Origin: a bacterium
GTDB taxonomy: Bacteria; Pseudomonadota; Alphaproteobacteria; Acetobacterales; Acetobacteraceae
Assembly (NCBI GenBank): GCA_026224825.1
Contig: JAMFRO010000062.1
Location: 1-62,604 of the forward strand
DNA: 62,604 nucleotides
Direction of reading: 5' to 3'
The translations under genes and the position numbers were made by a program. The notes beneath the pieces are model-generated. The model had not been told where the DNA came from and ran no database searches. It saw nothing but the letters and a program-made list of their open reading frames with translations. Shown here piece by piece: positions 9,938-18,455 of the stretch. The first letter of the stretch is position 1. The number at the start of each line of letters is the position of its first letter.

Positions 9938-9952
9938 GAACAAAAAACGAAC
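9938..9952. promoter_or_regulatory. LexA (SOS) box before recA
   Basis: GAAC at 9938-9941 and GAAC at 9949-9952 are separated by exactly seven bases. This is the reverse complement of the alphaproteobacterial LexA operator GTTC-N7-GTTC. It lies 89 bases upstream of the chosen recA start, within an AT-rich promoter-like segment. Confidence 0.8.
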
Positions 9953-10040
9953 AAATTATTAACAACAATGTTGCTATTTTGTTCTCAGCCTGTCAGTGTC
10001 TCCTCATCGAATCGCTCTGGCTATTCAAGGAGAACACGTT

Positions 10041-11186
10041 ATGGTTGCATCGAACACCAACAAAAAGCCGCGTTTGACAGCCATCGAGTCGATGTTGGAC
10101 GCTCCGGAGACAACTATGGCATCAGTAACAGCAATGGCAACGAAACCGGATCTCGAAAAAAACAAGGCGCTGGACGCCGCCATGGCGCAGATCGAGCGCG
10201 CCTTCGGCAAAGGCTCCATCATGCGCATGGGCGCCAAGGCCGGCACGGAGACGATCGACGTCATCTCCTCAGGCTCCCTTGGGCTGGACCTGGCGCTGGG
10301 CATCGGCGGCCTGCCGCGCGGCCGCGTCATCGAAATTTACGGCCCGGAAAGCTCCGGTAAAACCACTTTGGCCCTGCATGCCATCGCCGAGGCGCAAAAG
10401 CGCGGCGGTACTTGCGCCTTCATCGATGCCGAGCACGCGCTCGACCCCATCTATGCCCGCAAACTCGGCGTGGACGTGGATAACCTCCTCATCTCCCAGC
10501 CGGACACCGGCGAGCAGGGGTTGGAAATCGCCGACACGCTGACCCGCTCCGGCTCCATCGACGTTCTGGTCATCGACTCAGTGGCAGCCCTGGTGCCGCG
10601 CGCCGAACTCGAAGGCGAGATGGGCGATTCGCACATGGGCCTGCATGCCCGGCTGATGAGCCAGGCCCTGCGCAAGATCACGGGTTCGGTTGCCCGCAGC
10701 AACACCACGCTGATCTTCCTCAACCAGATCCGCCTGAAAATCGGCGTGATGTTCGGCAATCCGGAAACCACCACCGGCGGCAATGCGCTTAAATTCTACG
10801 CCTCCATCCGTATGGAAATCCGCCGTACCGGCTCCATCAAGGAGCGTGAGGAAGTCACCGGCAACCATACCCGCGTCAAAGTCGTGAAGAACAAGCTGGC
10901 CCCGCCCTTCCGGCAGGTCGAGTTCGACATCATGTTCGGCGAGGGCATCAGCAAAAACGGCGAGCTGATCGACCTCGGCGTGAAAGCCGGCGTGGTCGAG
11001 AAATCAGGTGCCTGGTTCTCCTACGACTCCACCCGCATCGGCCAGGGCCGCGAGAACGCCAAGCAATATCTGCGCGACAATCCCAAAGTGGCGGATGCCA
11101 TCGAGAAGAAAATCCGCGACCAGTCAGCCAGCATCGCCGACGCGCTGATGGCAACCGACGGCAGCGACGAAGCCGGCGAAGACTAA
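10041..11186 (+). CDS. recA: Recombinase A
   Basis: A 381-residue RecA: ATP-dependent strand exchange and LexA co-protease activity in the cytoplasm. Walker A is [10 protein letters not shown], Walker B lies in [12 protein letters not shown], and the L2/ATP-cap region contains [28 protein letters not shown] sits 8 bases before ATG 10041, which is preferred over the longer frame beginning at 9996. Relative to most RecA proteins there is an N-terminal extension of about 25-30 residues rich in S, T and K; a later ATG (10116) would remove it. Regulation by the LexA box at 9938-9952 is expected. Confidence 0.95.
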   Translation: MVASNTNKKPRLTAIESMLDAPETTMASVTAMATKPDLEKNKALDAAMAQIERAFGKGSIMRMGAKAGTETIDVISSGSLGLDLALGIGGLPRGRVIEIYGPESSGKTTLALHAIAEAQKRGGTCAFIDAEHALDPIYARKLGVDVDNLLISQPDTGEQGLEIADTLTRSGSIDVLVIDSVAALVPRAELEGEMGDSHMGLHARLMSQALRKITGSVARSNTTLIFLNQIRLKIGVMFGNPETTTGGNALKFYASIRMEIRRTGSIKEREEVTGNHTRVKVVKNKLAPPFRQVEFDIMFGEGISKNGELIDLGVKAGVVEKSGAWFSYDSTRIGQGRENAKQYLRDNPKVADAIEKKIRDQSASIADALMATDGSDEAGED

Positions 11187-11378
11187 TCCATCATCCATGA
11201 CGGAACTGCCTGGTTTGTTATTTTTTACAACCTAAGGAAATTAACTTTCCAGGCTTTTCACTACCTTAGAGGGTATGCGGCGTTATCTCTATGCTGCCGC
11301 GCTAGAATTCAGCTTGACCCCGGTCCGTGCTTGACGGCAACCTAAACGCCAATTCATCAAAAGGTTAGGAACGGGCGT

Positions 11379-12959
11379 TTGTTCGGGCTGCTGTACCGCA
11401 TCCGCAAATCCATTTGGCCGGGCTATATCATCCCCCTGCCGGCCTGCCTGCTGGCCTGGGCGGGGCATGTTGCGCTGTACCATGCCGGCGCCACCGCCAC
11501 CCCTTACCTGCCGTTTTTCCTCGCCATTCTGGTCAGCGCCGTCGCCGGCGGCATCGGCCCCGGCCTGCTCTGCATGGCCATCGCGGAACTCATGATCGGC
11601 CACGGCTTCCAAGGCGGGCACCCGTTCGCCTGCGGCAACCCCGTTGCCATCGCCGCGGTCATCAGCGTCGCCAGCGCCGTCGTTCTGCTCGCCAATTACG
11701 GCACCAATGCCGCCATCAAGCTCGACCAGGCCACCAAACAACTACGCGCCGTCAACGAAACATTGAAAGCGCGCATCCAGGAGCGCGACGCCGCTCTGCA
11801 GGAGGCCGAGGACAACCTGCGCCAGGCCCAGAAAATGGAAGCGGTCGGCCAGCTCACCGGCGGTATCGCACATGATTTCAACAATCTGCTCACCGGCATC
11901 ATGGCCAGCCTGGAACGGCTGGACACCTGCCTGGCATACGCCGGCCCCACGGAGCTGCGCCGCTACATCGCCGCCGCCCGGGACGCCTCAACCCGCGCCG
12001 CCAACCTCACCAACCGGCTGCTCGCCTTCTCCCGCCGCCAGCCACTCAAGCCGCGCGGCACCAATATCAACCGCCTCACCGCCGGCATGGCCGAGCTCAT
12101 CACCCGCACCATCGGCCCCGCCATCACCCTGCACATCACCCCCTGCCCGGTGCTGCATGCCACGCTGGTGGACCCTAACCAGCTCGAACACGCGCTGCTC
12201 AACCTCTGCATCAACGCCTCGGACGCCATGCCCGCCGGCGGCGCCCTGCACATCACCACAGCCAACACCGCCATCACCCCCCATCAGGCCGTGGCGCTGG
12301 ACCTCACCCAGGGCGATTACGTCACCCTCACCGTGGCCGATACCGGCACCGGCATGACACCCGAAACCCTGGCCCACGTCTTCGACCCGTTCTTCACCAC
12401 CAAGCCGCCCGGCCAGGGCACCGGCCTCGGCCTGTCGATGATCTACGGCTTCGCCCGCCAGTCCGGCGGCCATACCGAGGTCGCCTCCACGCCCGGCACC
12501 GGCACCGCCGTCACCCTCTATCTGCCCCGCCACCACGGCGTGGTGGACAGCCCGCCCACCCCACCCCACCCCCAGCCCTGCGCGGCCACCGGGCTGGGTG
12601 AGAGCATCCTGCTGGTCGATGACGAGCCCAGCATCCGCCTCCTCGCCGCCGAAGTGCTGGAGGAACAAGGCTACATCGTGCACCAGGCCCACGACGCCGA
12701 GGCCGCCATGTTGCGCCTGAGCCGCGGCGACCCCATCGACATCCTCATCACCGACCTCGGCCTACCCGGCATCGGCGGCCGCGAGCTGGCCGCAACCGGC
12801 CTGGTCCTGCATCCCAAGATGAAAATCCTCTTCATCACCGGCTACGGCGACCACGCCCAGCGCCAGCATGCCACCGCCCCCCCAGGCCAAACCCTACTCA
12901 ACAAACCCTTCTCCATGACCACCCTGGCCACCCGCGTACAGGAAATGCTCTCCGCATAA
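11379..12959 (+). CDS. Hybrid sensor histidine kinase / response regulator
   Basis: A 526-residue membrane hybrid kinase. Residues 15-105 hold three to four transmembrane helices (DUF4118-like sensor), followed by a coiled coil at 110-155. The HisKA box [11 protein letters not shown] gives the phosphoacceptor His165. The HATPase region has the N box [10 protein letters not shown] and G boxes ADTGTGM and [10 protein letters not shown]-terminal receiver domain starts with ILLVDDEPS near 408 and has the acceptor Asp in [10 protein letters not shown] and a conserved Lys in LLNKPFS. No separate response regulator is adjacent, so output is unknown. The start is TTG 11379 with AGGA upstream. Confidence 0.85.
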   Translation: MFGLLYRIRKSIWPGYIIPLPACLLAWAGHVALYHAGATATPYLPFFLAILVSAVAGGIGPGLLCMAIAELMIGHGFQGGHPFACGNPVAIAAVISVASAVVLLANYGTNAAIKLDQATKQLRAVNETLKARIQERDAALQEAEDNLRQAQKMEAVGQLTGGIAHDFNNLLTGIMASLERLDTCLAYAGPTELRRYIAAARDASTRAANLTNRLLAFSRRQPLKPRGTNINRLTAGMAELITRTIGPAITLHITPCPVLHATLVDPNQLEHALLNLCINASDAMPAGGALHITTANTAITPHQAVALDLTQGDYVTLTVADTGTGMTPETLAHVFDPFFTTKPPGQGTGLGLSMIYGFARQSGGHTEVASTPGTGTAVTLYLPRHHGVVDSPPTPPHPQPCAATGLGESILLVDDEPSIRLLAAEVLEEQGYIVHQAHDAEAAMLRLSRGDPIDILITDLGLPGIGGRELAATGLVLHPKMKILFITGYGDHAQRQHATAPPGQTLLNKPFSMTTLATRVQEMLSA

Positions 12960-12964
12960 GGCTA

Positions 12965-12994
12965 GAGCCCCAGCCTTTTCCGTGGCAACATCCC
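12965..12994 (-). repeat. Remnant end of the large repeat
   Basis: GAGCCCCAGCC followed by TTTTCCGTGG and CAACATCCC matches the right end of the full copy at 22890-22920 with small gaps. It lies in the 90-bp spacer before alaS and looks like a decayed element end carrying only the terminal inverted repeat. Confidence 0.55.
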
Positions 12995-13050
12995 TGCCCT
13001 CAGAACGCACATACTTGGCGAAAATCCACTCTGCCTGTAATCCGGTAGCC

Positions 13051-15681
13051 ATGGTTACCAGCAACGATATCCGCGCCACCTTCCTCAACTATTTTGGCCG
13101 CAACGGCCATCAGATCGTGCCCAGCGCCCCCCTGGTGCCGCGCAACGACCCGACGCTGCTGTTCACCAGCGCCGGCATGGTGCCGTTCAAGAACGTCTTC
13201 ACCGGCCAGGAGAAGCGCAATTACGTGCGTGCCACCTCGGCGCAAAAATGCGTGCGCGCCGGCGGCAAGCATAACGACCTGGACAATGTGGGCTACACCG
13301 CCCGCCACCATACCTTCTTCGAAATGCTGGGTAATTTCTCCTTCGGCGATTACTTCAAGGAACAGGCCATCACCCACGCCTGGACCCTGCTCACCAAGGA
13401 TTTCGGCCTGCCCAAGGACAAGCTCCTCATCACCGTGTACCACACGGATGACGAGGCCGCCGACCTGTGGAAGAAGATCGCCGGCATCGGTGACGACAAA
13501 ATCATCCGCATCGCCACGGACGATAATTTCTGGAAGATGGGCGACACCGGCCCCTGCGGCCCCTCCTCGGAAATCTTCTACGACCACGGCGACAAAATCC
13601 CCGGCGGCCCGCCAGGCAGCCCGGATGAAGACGGTGACCGTTTCATCGAGATCTGGAACCTCGTGTTCATGCAATACGAGGAAGGCCCGCCCGGCACCCG
13701 CACGCCGCTACCCCGCCCGTCCATCGACACCGGCATGGGGCTGGAGCGCATCTCCGCCATATTGCAAGGCAAGCACGACAATTACGACACGGACACTTTC
13801 CGCGCCCTCATCCTCGCCTCGGCCGAAGAATCCGGCCAGGACCCGGACGGTCCGTTCAAAACCAGCCACCGCGTCGTGGCGGACCATTTGCGCGCCGCCG
13901 CCTTCCTCATGGCCGATGGCGTGCTCCCCTCCAACGAGGGCCGTGGCTACGTGCTCCGCCGCATCATGCGCCGCGCCATGCGCCACGCGCATCTCATGGG
14001 CGCCAAAGAGCCGTTGATGTACCGCCTCGTCCCCGCTCTCACCCGCCAGATGGGCCAGGCCTACCCCGAGCTGAACCAGACTGCCGCGCTGATCACCGAA
14101 ACCCTGGAGCTGGAGGAAAACCGTTTCCGCACCCTGCTGGATCGCGGCATCTCGCTGCTCCGCGCGGAATCGGACACCATCCCCGCCGGCGGCGCGCTGC
14201 CCGGTGAAATCGCCTTCAAACTCTACGACACCTACGGCTTCCCTCTGGACCTGACGCAGGACGCCCTGCGCGAAGAGCAAAAAACCGTCGATATCGACGG
14301 TTTCAACGCCGCCATGGCGGAGCAAAAAATCCGCGCCCGCGCCGCCTGGGCCGGCTCCGGCGAGGCCGCCACCGACAAGGTCTGGTTCGAGCTGGAACAA
14401 CAGCTCGGCCATAGCGAGTTCCTCGGCTACAGCACCGAGAGCGCCGAAGCCGCCATAACCGCGCTGGTGGTGGACGGCCAGCCGACGGACCAGGCGCTGG
14501 TGGACCAATCCGTCTACCTTCTTCTCAACCAGACGCCCTTCTACGGCGAGTCCGGCGGCCAAATCGGCGACACCGGCATCATCACCGGCCCGGATAATCT
14601 GCGCATCCGCATCACCGACACGCAGAAGAAGCTCGGCGGATTGTTCATCCATATCGGCGTGGTCGAGGCCGGCACCGCGCGCGTCGGCCAGAACATCACC
14701 GCCATTGTGGACCATGAGCACCGCAACGCCATCCGCGCCCACCACTCCGCCACGCATTTGCTCCACGAGGCCCTGCGCCGCACCCTCGGCACTCACGTCA
14801 CCCAGAAAGGCTCCCTCAACGGGGCGGACCGTCTGCGTTTCGACATCTCCCAACCCCGCCCCATAACCCCGGCCGAGCTGGAGACCGTGGAGCGCGAGGT
14901 CAACGCCCGCATCCGCGAAAACACCGAGGTAACAACCCGCCTCATGACCCCCGAAGAAGCCGTCGCCCACGGCGCCATGGCGCTGTTCGGCGAGAAATAC
15001 GGCGACGAAGTCCGCGTCCTCAGCATGGGCGCGCCCGAGGAAGGCAAATCCGGCTGGTCCGTGGAACTCTGCGGCGGCACCCATGTCTCGCGCACCGGCG
15101 ATATCGGCCTGTTCCGCATCGTCTCGGAAAGTGCCGTCGCCGCCGGCATCCGCCGCATCGAGGCCCTGGCCGGCGAAGCCGCCGTCACCGCCATCGAAGA
15201 CGAATCCCGCCTCCTGGCCGAAGCCGCCGCCACGCTAAAAACCCCGCCGGCCGAACTGCCGGCGCGCATCACCCAGCTCCAGGACGACAAAAAACGCCTG
15301 GAACGCCAAGTCGCGGACCTCCAGAAAAAACTGGTCATGGCCACCGCCACCCAGTTCGAGGACATCGCCGGCATAAAAACCATCCTGCGCAACGTCGGCG
15401 ACATCCCCGCCAAGGAACTCCGCCCCATCGCCACCGACCTGCTCAAAACCCTAGGCTCCGGCCTCGTCGCTTTGATCTCCACCGCCGACGACAAAGCCGC
15501 CATCGTCGTCGCCGTGTCGGATGACGTGCCCCACAGCGCCGTAGACCTCGTCCGCCTCGCAGCAGGCGCCGTCGGCGGCCAAGGCGGCGGCGGCAACAAA
15601 GCTGTAGCGCAAGCAGGCGGCCCTGAGGGCAATCAGTGGAAAGCGGCACTCAATGCTGTGCGTGGCGCGCTGGGGGCTTAG
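13051..15681 (+). CDS. alaS: Alanine-tRNA ligase
   Basis: A full-length 876-residue alanyl-tRNA synthetase that charges tRNA-Ala and edits Ser and Gly mischarging. The class II catalytic core begins [15 protein letters not shown]; motif 1 includes [14 protein letters not shown]. The editing domain has [12 protein letters not shown] near 565 and a C-x3-H in CGGTHVS near 675, together the zinc and editing site. The C-terminal C-Ala domain ends in the glycine-rich [19 protein letters not shown]. The frame opens at 12982, but ATG 13051 matches the family N-terminus. A decayed repeat end lies in the leader. Confidence 0.97.
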   Translation: MVTSNDIRATFLNYFGRNGHQIVPSAPLVPRNDPTLLFTSAGMVPFKNVFTGQEKRNYVRATSAQKCVRAGGKHNDLDNVGYTARHHTFFEMLGNFSFGDYFKEQAITHAWTLLTKDFGLPKDKLLITVYHTDDEAADLWKKIAGIGDDKIIRIATDDNFWKMGDTGPCGPSSEIFYDHGDKIPGGPPGSPDEDGDRFIEIWNLVFMQYEEGPPGTRTPLPRPSIDTGMGLERISAILQGKHDNYDTDTFRALILASAEESGQDPDGPFKTSHRVVADHLRAAAFLMADGVLPSNEGRGYVLRRIMRRAMRHAHLMGAKEPLMYRLVPALTRQMGQAYPELNQTAALITETLELEENRFRTLLDRGISLLRAESDTIPAGGALPGEIAFKLYDTYGFPLDLTQDALREEQKTVDIDGFNAAMAEQKIRARAAWAGSGEAATDKVWFELEQQLGHSEFLGYSTESAEAAITALVVDGQPTDQALVDQSVYLLLNQTPFYGESGGQIGDTGIITGPDNLRIRITDTQKKLGGLFIHIGVVEAGTARVGQNITAIVDHEHRNAIRAHHSATHLLHEALRRTLGTHVTQKGSLNGADRLRFDISQPRPITPAELETVEREVNARIRENTEVTTRLMTPEEAVAHGAMALFGEKYGDEVRVLSMGAPEEGKSGWSVELCGGTHVSRTGDIGLFRIVSESAVAAGIRRIEALAGEAAVTAIEDESRLLAEAAATLKTPPAELPARITQLQDDKKRLERQVADLQKKLVMATATQFEDIAGIKTILRNVGDIPAKELRPIATDLLKTLGSGLVALISTADDKAAIVVAVSDDVPHSAVDLVRLAAGAVGGQGGGGNKAVAQAGGPEGNQWKAALNAVRGALGA

Positions 15682-15791
15682 CAATCAGATGGGTGGCACA
15701 AAATGAAACCCTTCGATTTTCGTGCTACATCAAGGCCGTTGAACGGTTCGGACGCAGGTTCTATGTTTACTTGATTCCCACGGCGCAAAAT

Positions 15792-16643
15792 TTAACGCAC
15801 CGTGGATTCTAAGAGATTCACGATTTTCAGATCTATTTGATCGTCCGGGTGATTTTGATTGGTATAAACGGCGTCTAAATTGCCAATTAATGTCTTGAGC
15901 CACTTTATGCGGTCTTTCAAAGGCCAATCAGTCCCGATGGGTGGCATTCGTTTGAGAAGCCCATGAATGAGGGGCTCTCTCAGAGGATCATCCGGCGCCT
16001 CTGTCGCCTGAACAGTATTTTTGGCTTCTGATGTGGCGCTATCGCGGGGCTCCGGAAATGGGTCCGGACCATTTATAAGCGGCAAATCAGACCATGCAGG
16101 AATGATTATAGGCTCAACCAAGCGATCTCGTTTTTCGTTGAAAAACCCTGCGAAAACAGCAGATTTTTCAAACGCGGTTCGTGCTTTGTCTTTTTGCCTC
16201 TCTGACACGCCAAAGGAAACCAAAACATTCTCTAGACCATCCTTTGATGGCAACTGCTTGCCTCTAAAATGATCTACAACTTTTTTGTATAAATCTACGC
16301 TTAGGAATGCATCTCGTCGGGCTTTCTGACTTTGGGATTCGTCCGAAGACAGGATGTTGTGACCAAGATCCGTTAGCTGGACCTTATTTTCGGTTGGCGA
16401 AATCAAACCAAACATGCGAGCACCGCCAAGTCGGGCAGCGAAAGTGCTGTTCTCCGAATTGGTTCCAAGTTTCCCAGCGATTTGCTCACGCGACAGAGGA
16501 ATGCCGCCAGCCGAATGAAGGACACGGGCGACCGTAATTGACTCCTCCATATTTGAATATGGAAAGCCGATAGATGACTTAATCCGCTTGACTGAGTTTA
16601 AGTCTTCAGGAGTGGTACCCATAACTACATCACGTAACTTCAT
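15792..16643 (-). CDS. Hypothetical protein with winged-helix-like N-terminus
   Basis: I do not recognise this gene with certainty. It encodes 283 residues, with a start supported by GAAGG 7 bases before ATG. Residues about 30-110 (HSAGGIPLSREQIAGKLG through VQLTDLGHNIL) resemble a winged-helix module of the kind found in DUF5343-like proteins. A polar, proline-rich linker with FPEPRDSATSEAKN follows, then a C-terminal helical part with LLKRMPPIGTDWPLKDRIKWL. There is no signal peptide or membrane segment. GC content and codon use differ sharply from alaS, and it sits in an AT-richer island, suggesting transfer. It could be a regulator or part of a degraded mobile or defence locus. Confidence 0.6.
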   Translation of the reverse strand: MKLRDVVMGTTPEDLNSVKRIKSSIGFPYSNMEESITVARVLHSAGGIPLSREQIAGKLGTNSENSTFAARLGGARMFGLISPTENKVQLTDLGHNILSSDESQSQKARRDAFLSVDLYKKVVDHFRGKQLPSKDGLENVLVSFGVSERQKDKARTAFEKSAVFAGFFNEKRDRLVEPIIIPAWSDLPLINGPDPFPEPRDSATSEAKNTVQATEAPDDPLREPLIHGLLKRMPPIGTDWPLKDRIKWLKTLIGNLDAVYTNQNHPDDQIDLKIVNLLESTVR

Positions 16644-16722
16644 CGCCGTACCTTCTCGAATAACTGGAAGGCTTACGCCCGGCCAAAACCGAGACCGGGC
16701 GCTCGCGTAGGCGCGCTGCGGA

Positions 16723-16803
16723 TTAGAGCCTTAAGCGATACAGCTTGCGCGGTATCACGTAACGCTTGCCTCGCAGCACGGGGGCCGTCCAGCGTTTATC
16801 CAT
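16723..16803 (-). CDS. Possible 26-residue basic peptide
   Basis: A short frame encodes MDKRWTAPVLRGKRYVIPRK and six more residues, with about a third Lys or Arg. The ribosome site GGGAGAAG precedes ATG 16803, and that stretch itself lies in a four-codon mini-ORF (M-R-E-K-stop) preceded by AGAGGTAA. It is transcribed in the same direction as the 283-residue gene about 80 bases downstream, so it may be a leader peptide. No homology is claimed; coding status is unproven. Confidence 0.25.
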   Translation of the reverse strand: MDKRWTAPVLRGKRYVIPRKLYRLRL

Positions 16804-17244
16804 GAGATTACTTCTCCCTCATGGGGTTACCTCTTGCTAGACGAAGCGAGCCCGTGCTATAAATCCCTTATGTTGAGGGGGATTTTAGCCTTCTCTTGCT
16901 CGCCGTCCCGACGTACGAAGCTAACGTCGAAGCAATTTCTTGCCCCTTTTTGGTGCTACGAACACCTTTTAGGAGGCAGGAACTTGCCGCAACATCGCTC
17001 ATAGGCCGATTCCACCTGACGCGTAAAGCGATTTTTAGCGAAATTTTGCCGACTCTCATATTATTTTAATCTCGATCCGGAGGGCCTTTCCCCGGATCAC
17101 TTATTCATATGACTTTTAGTTCTTTTATCTATCTGTTTTTAAATGATAAATATTAAATATCAAAGCTTGAAGTGGCCCACTCTCCTCATCCACATAGTTT
17201 TACTTGTCTACTTTGGCGTCGCTCCCTTGCTTCTTTCGACAACC
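16804..17244. other. AT-rich island segment without a convincing gene
   Basis: This stretch has much lower GC than its surroundings. One minus-strand frame (16868-17059, 63 residues) has no clear RBS or recognisable motif. An inverted repeat GATCCGG..CCGGATC pairs 17074-17080 with 17092-17098. The AT-rich block 17100-17165 could hold the promoter for the minus-strand genes. I see no RNA gene, transposase or integrase. Confidence 0.5.
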
Positions 17245-17382
17245 GCAGGATGGGTGGAGCAAAGCATAAACCTGCCGCTTTTCAAGCCACGTCCCGTAGA
17301 TAAGCAAGCCGTAGGATGGGCGCAGCCCATCGCTTTTCGTATTACATCCTGGTCGATGGGTTTCGTTCCGCCACCCCATCCT
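17245..17382. repeat. GGATGGG-type intergenic repeats
   Basis: Three related pieces occur: CAGGATGGGTGGAGCAAAGC at 17246, GTAGGATGGGCGCAGCCCAT at 17311, and an inverted piece at 17354-17382 reading GATGGGTTTCGTTCCGCC then ACCCCATCCTC. The last two face each other as an imperfect palindrome. Similar GTAGGATGGG repeats are widespread between bacterial genes. A related fragment (GATGGGTGGCAC) lies just after alaS near 15687. The 110-residue frame over this area is not believable as a gene. Confidence 0.6.
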
Positions 17383-17513
17383 CCGCGCTATCCTGCGCAA
17401 CCGCAAAACCACCTGCCGCCGTCACCCCAGCCCTGCACAAACCACGGACCAAAAATCCTTGCGCAGCCCTCATAACCCAATTCTGTCCAAAATCCCCATT
17501 TCGCCATGATTTT

Positions 17514-17563
17514 TATCTAATAACGTCGTGCAAATATCTAATCTTTGTCGTGCAAACATCTAA
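17514..17563. repeat. Three iteron-like direct repeats
   Basis: The motif TATCTAAT/CATCTAAT occurs at 17514, 17535 and 17557, with GTCGTGCAAA conserved between the first pair and second pair. Spacing is 21 and 22 bases, two helical turns. They lie at the island edge, just beyond the end of the epimerase gene. They could bind a regulator or replication/recombination protein; no such gene is adjacent. Confidence 0.6.
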
Positions 17564-17617
17564 TAACCGTCACGCGCCGCCGCACCCCATCCATGAATAA
17601 AACCCATCAATCCAGCC

Positions 17618-18445
17618 CTAATCCCACCCCGGCGGCTCAATCCCCAGCCTTGCCTGCACCGCAAAATCCGGCGCCGGATTCTGATAGATAAAACTCACAA
17701 TCGAATCACTCTTAAACCCCAATTTCAGCCCCAGCCCCTCAGCCGTGCGGAACGCCGCATACAGCAACTGCCAAGGCACCGGTACCAAAACAATTTTGCG
17801 CCCAGCCTCCAACGCCAGCCGCTGCACCATCTCCCGAAACGGCACGGGCGTAGGGTTAGCCAGCGTAATCGGCGCATGTTCCGCATCAAACCGCCCCGCC
17901 AGCGCCGCCTGCACCGCCTCCACCAGGCTCGCTTCCGGCAACAAAAATTGCGGCTCTTTCCCGTTCCCGATCATCGGCACAATTTTGCCCTTGGCCACGC
18001 TCTTGCGCAGGCTGCCGAACATCCCGCCCGCCCCCATCACCAGCCCCAGCCGCAGCACCACCCCGCCGGCATCAAAAACCGCTTGTTCCACCTGCAATTT
18101 TGCCTGCCCGTAAGCGGAACGCGCCCCTGCAAACGCGCTGATCGTGGAGATGAAAATCACCCGCGCCCCAGCCGCCGTTGCAGCCTCAATCAGCCGCAAA
18201 CTCCCGGCCACACACCCAGCCTCCAGCTCCGCCAATTTGCTCGCCTGCATATCCCACGCCGTATGCACAACATGCGTCACGCCGCGCGCGCGCAATTCTG
18301 CCGCCAGCACATCCGTAGGCGTTGCAAAACTCCAAGCCAAATCCTGCAATCCCGCCGGCCGCCGCACCAGTCGCAGCACATCCGGCCCCAACCCTGCGGC
18401 AATCACCCCGCCCACATAGCCACTCGCCCCGGTTACCGCGATCAT
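17618..18445 (-). CDS. NAD-dependent epimerase/dehydratase
   Basis: A 275-residue short-chain (extended SDR-like) dehydrogenase. The nucleotide-binding motif is MIAVTGASGYVGG at the N-terminus. The active-site serine strand is VIFISTISAFAG, followed by SAYGQAKLQVEQ, which supplies the Tyr-x3-Lys pair. It probably modifies a nucleotide sugar or related intermediate. Start ATG 18445 has GAGGAGAG 5 bases upstream; the longer frame overlaps the preceding gene. It is the last gene of a minus-strand set with DUF2142, GT2 and GMC genes, spaced about 10 bases from the GMC gene. Confidence 0.8.
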   Translation of the reverse strand: MIAVTGASGYVGGVIAAGLGPDVLRLVRRPAGLQDLAWSFATPTDVLAAELRARGVTHVVHTAWDMQASKLAELEAGCVAGSLRLIEAATAAGARVIFISTISAFAGARSAYGQAKLQVEQAVFDAGGVVLRLGLVMGAGGMFGSLRKSVAKGKIVPMIGNGKEPQFLLPEASLVEAVQAALAGRFDAEHAPITLANPTPVPFREMVQRLALEAGRKIVLVPVPWQLLYAAFRTAEGLGLKLGFKSDSIVSFIYQNPAPDFAVQARLGIEPPGWD

Positions 18446-18455
18446 GCCACTCTCC

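Noticed and set aside
9996..10040. A longer N-terminus for RecA
   Set aside because: The extra residues are unlike RecA, and AAGGAG is placed correctly for the ATG at 10041.
11208..11258. GCCTGG..CCAGGC as a terminator after recA
   Set aside because: The loop is about 35 bases, and only four T follow; the evidence is too weak to list as a feature.
13708..15084. A 458-residue open frame antisense to alaS
   Set aside because: High-GC genes with strong third-position bias leave long open antisense frames. The product is compositionally skewed (runs of Gly, Ala, Val, Asp) and alaS is unmistakable.
17143..17475. A 110-residue frame in the AT-rich island
   Set aside because: It covers intergenic repeats, has no RBS and its C-terminal half is proline-rich repeat translation.
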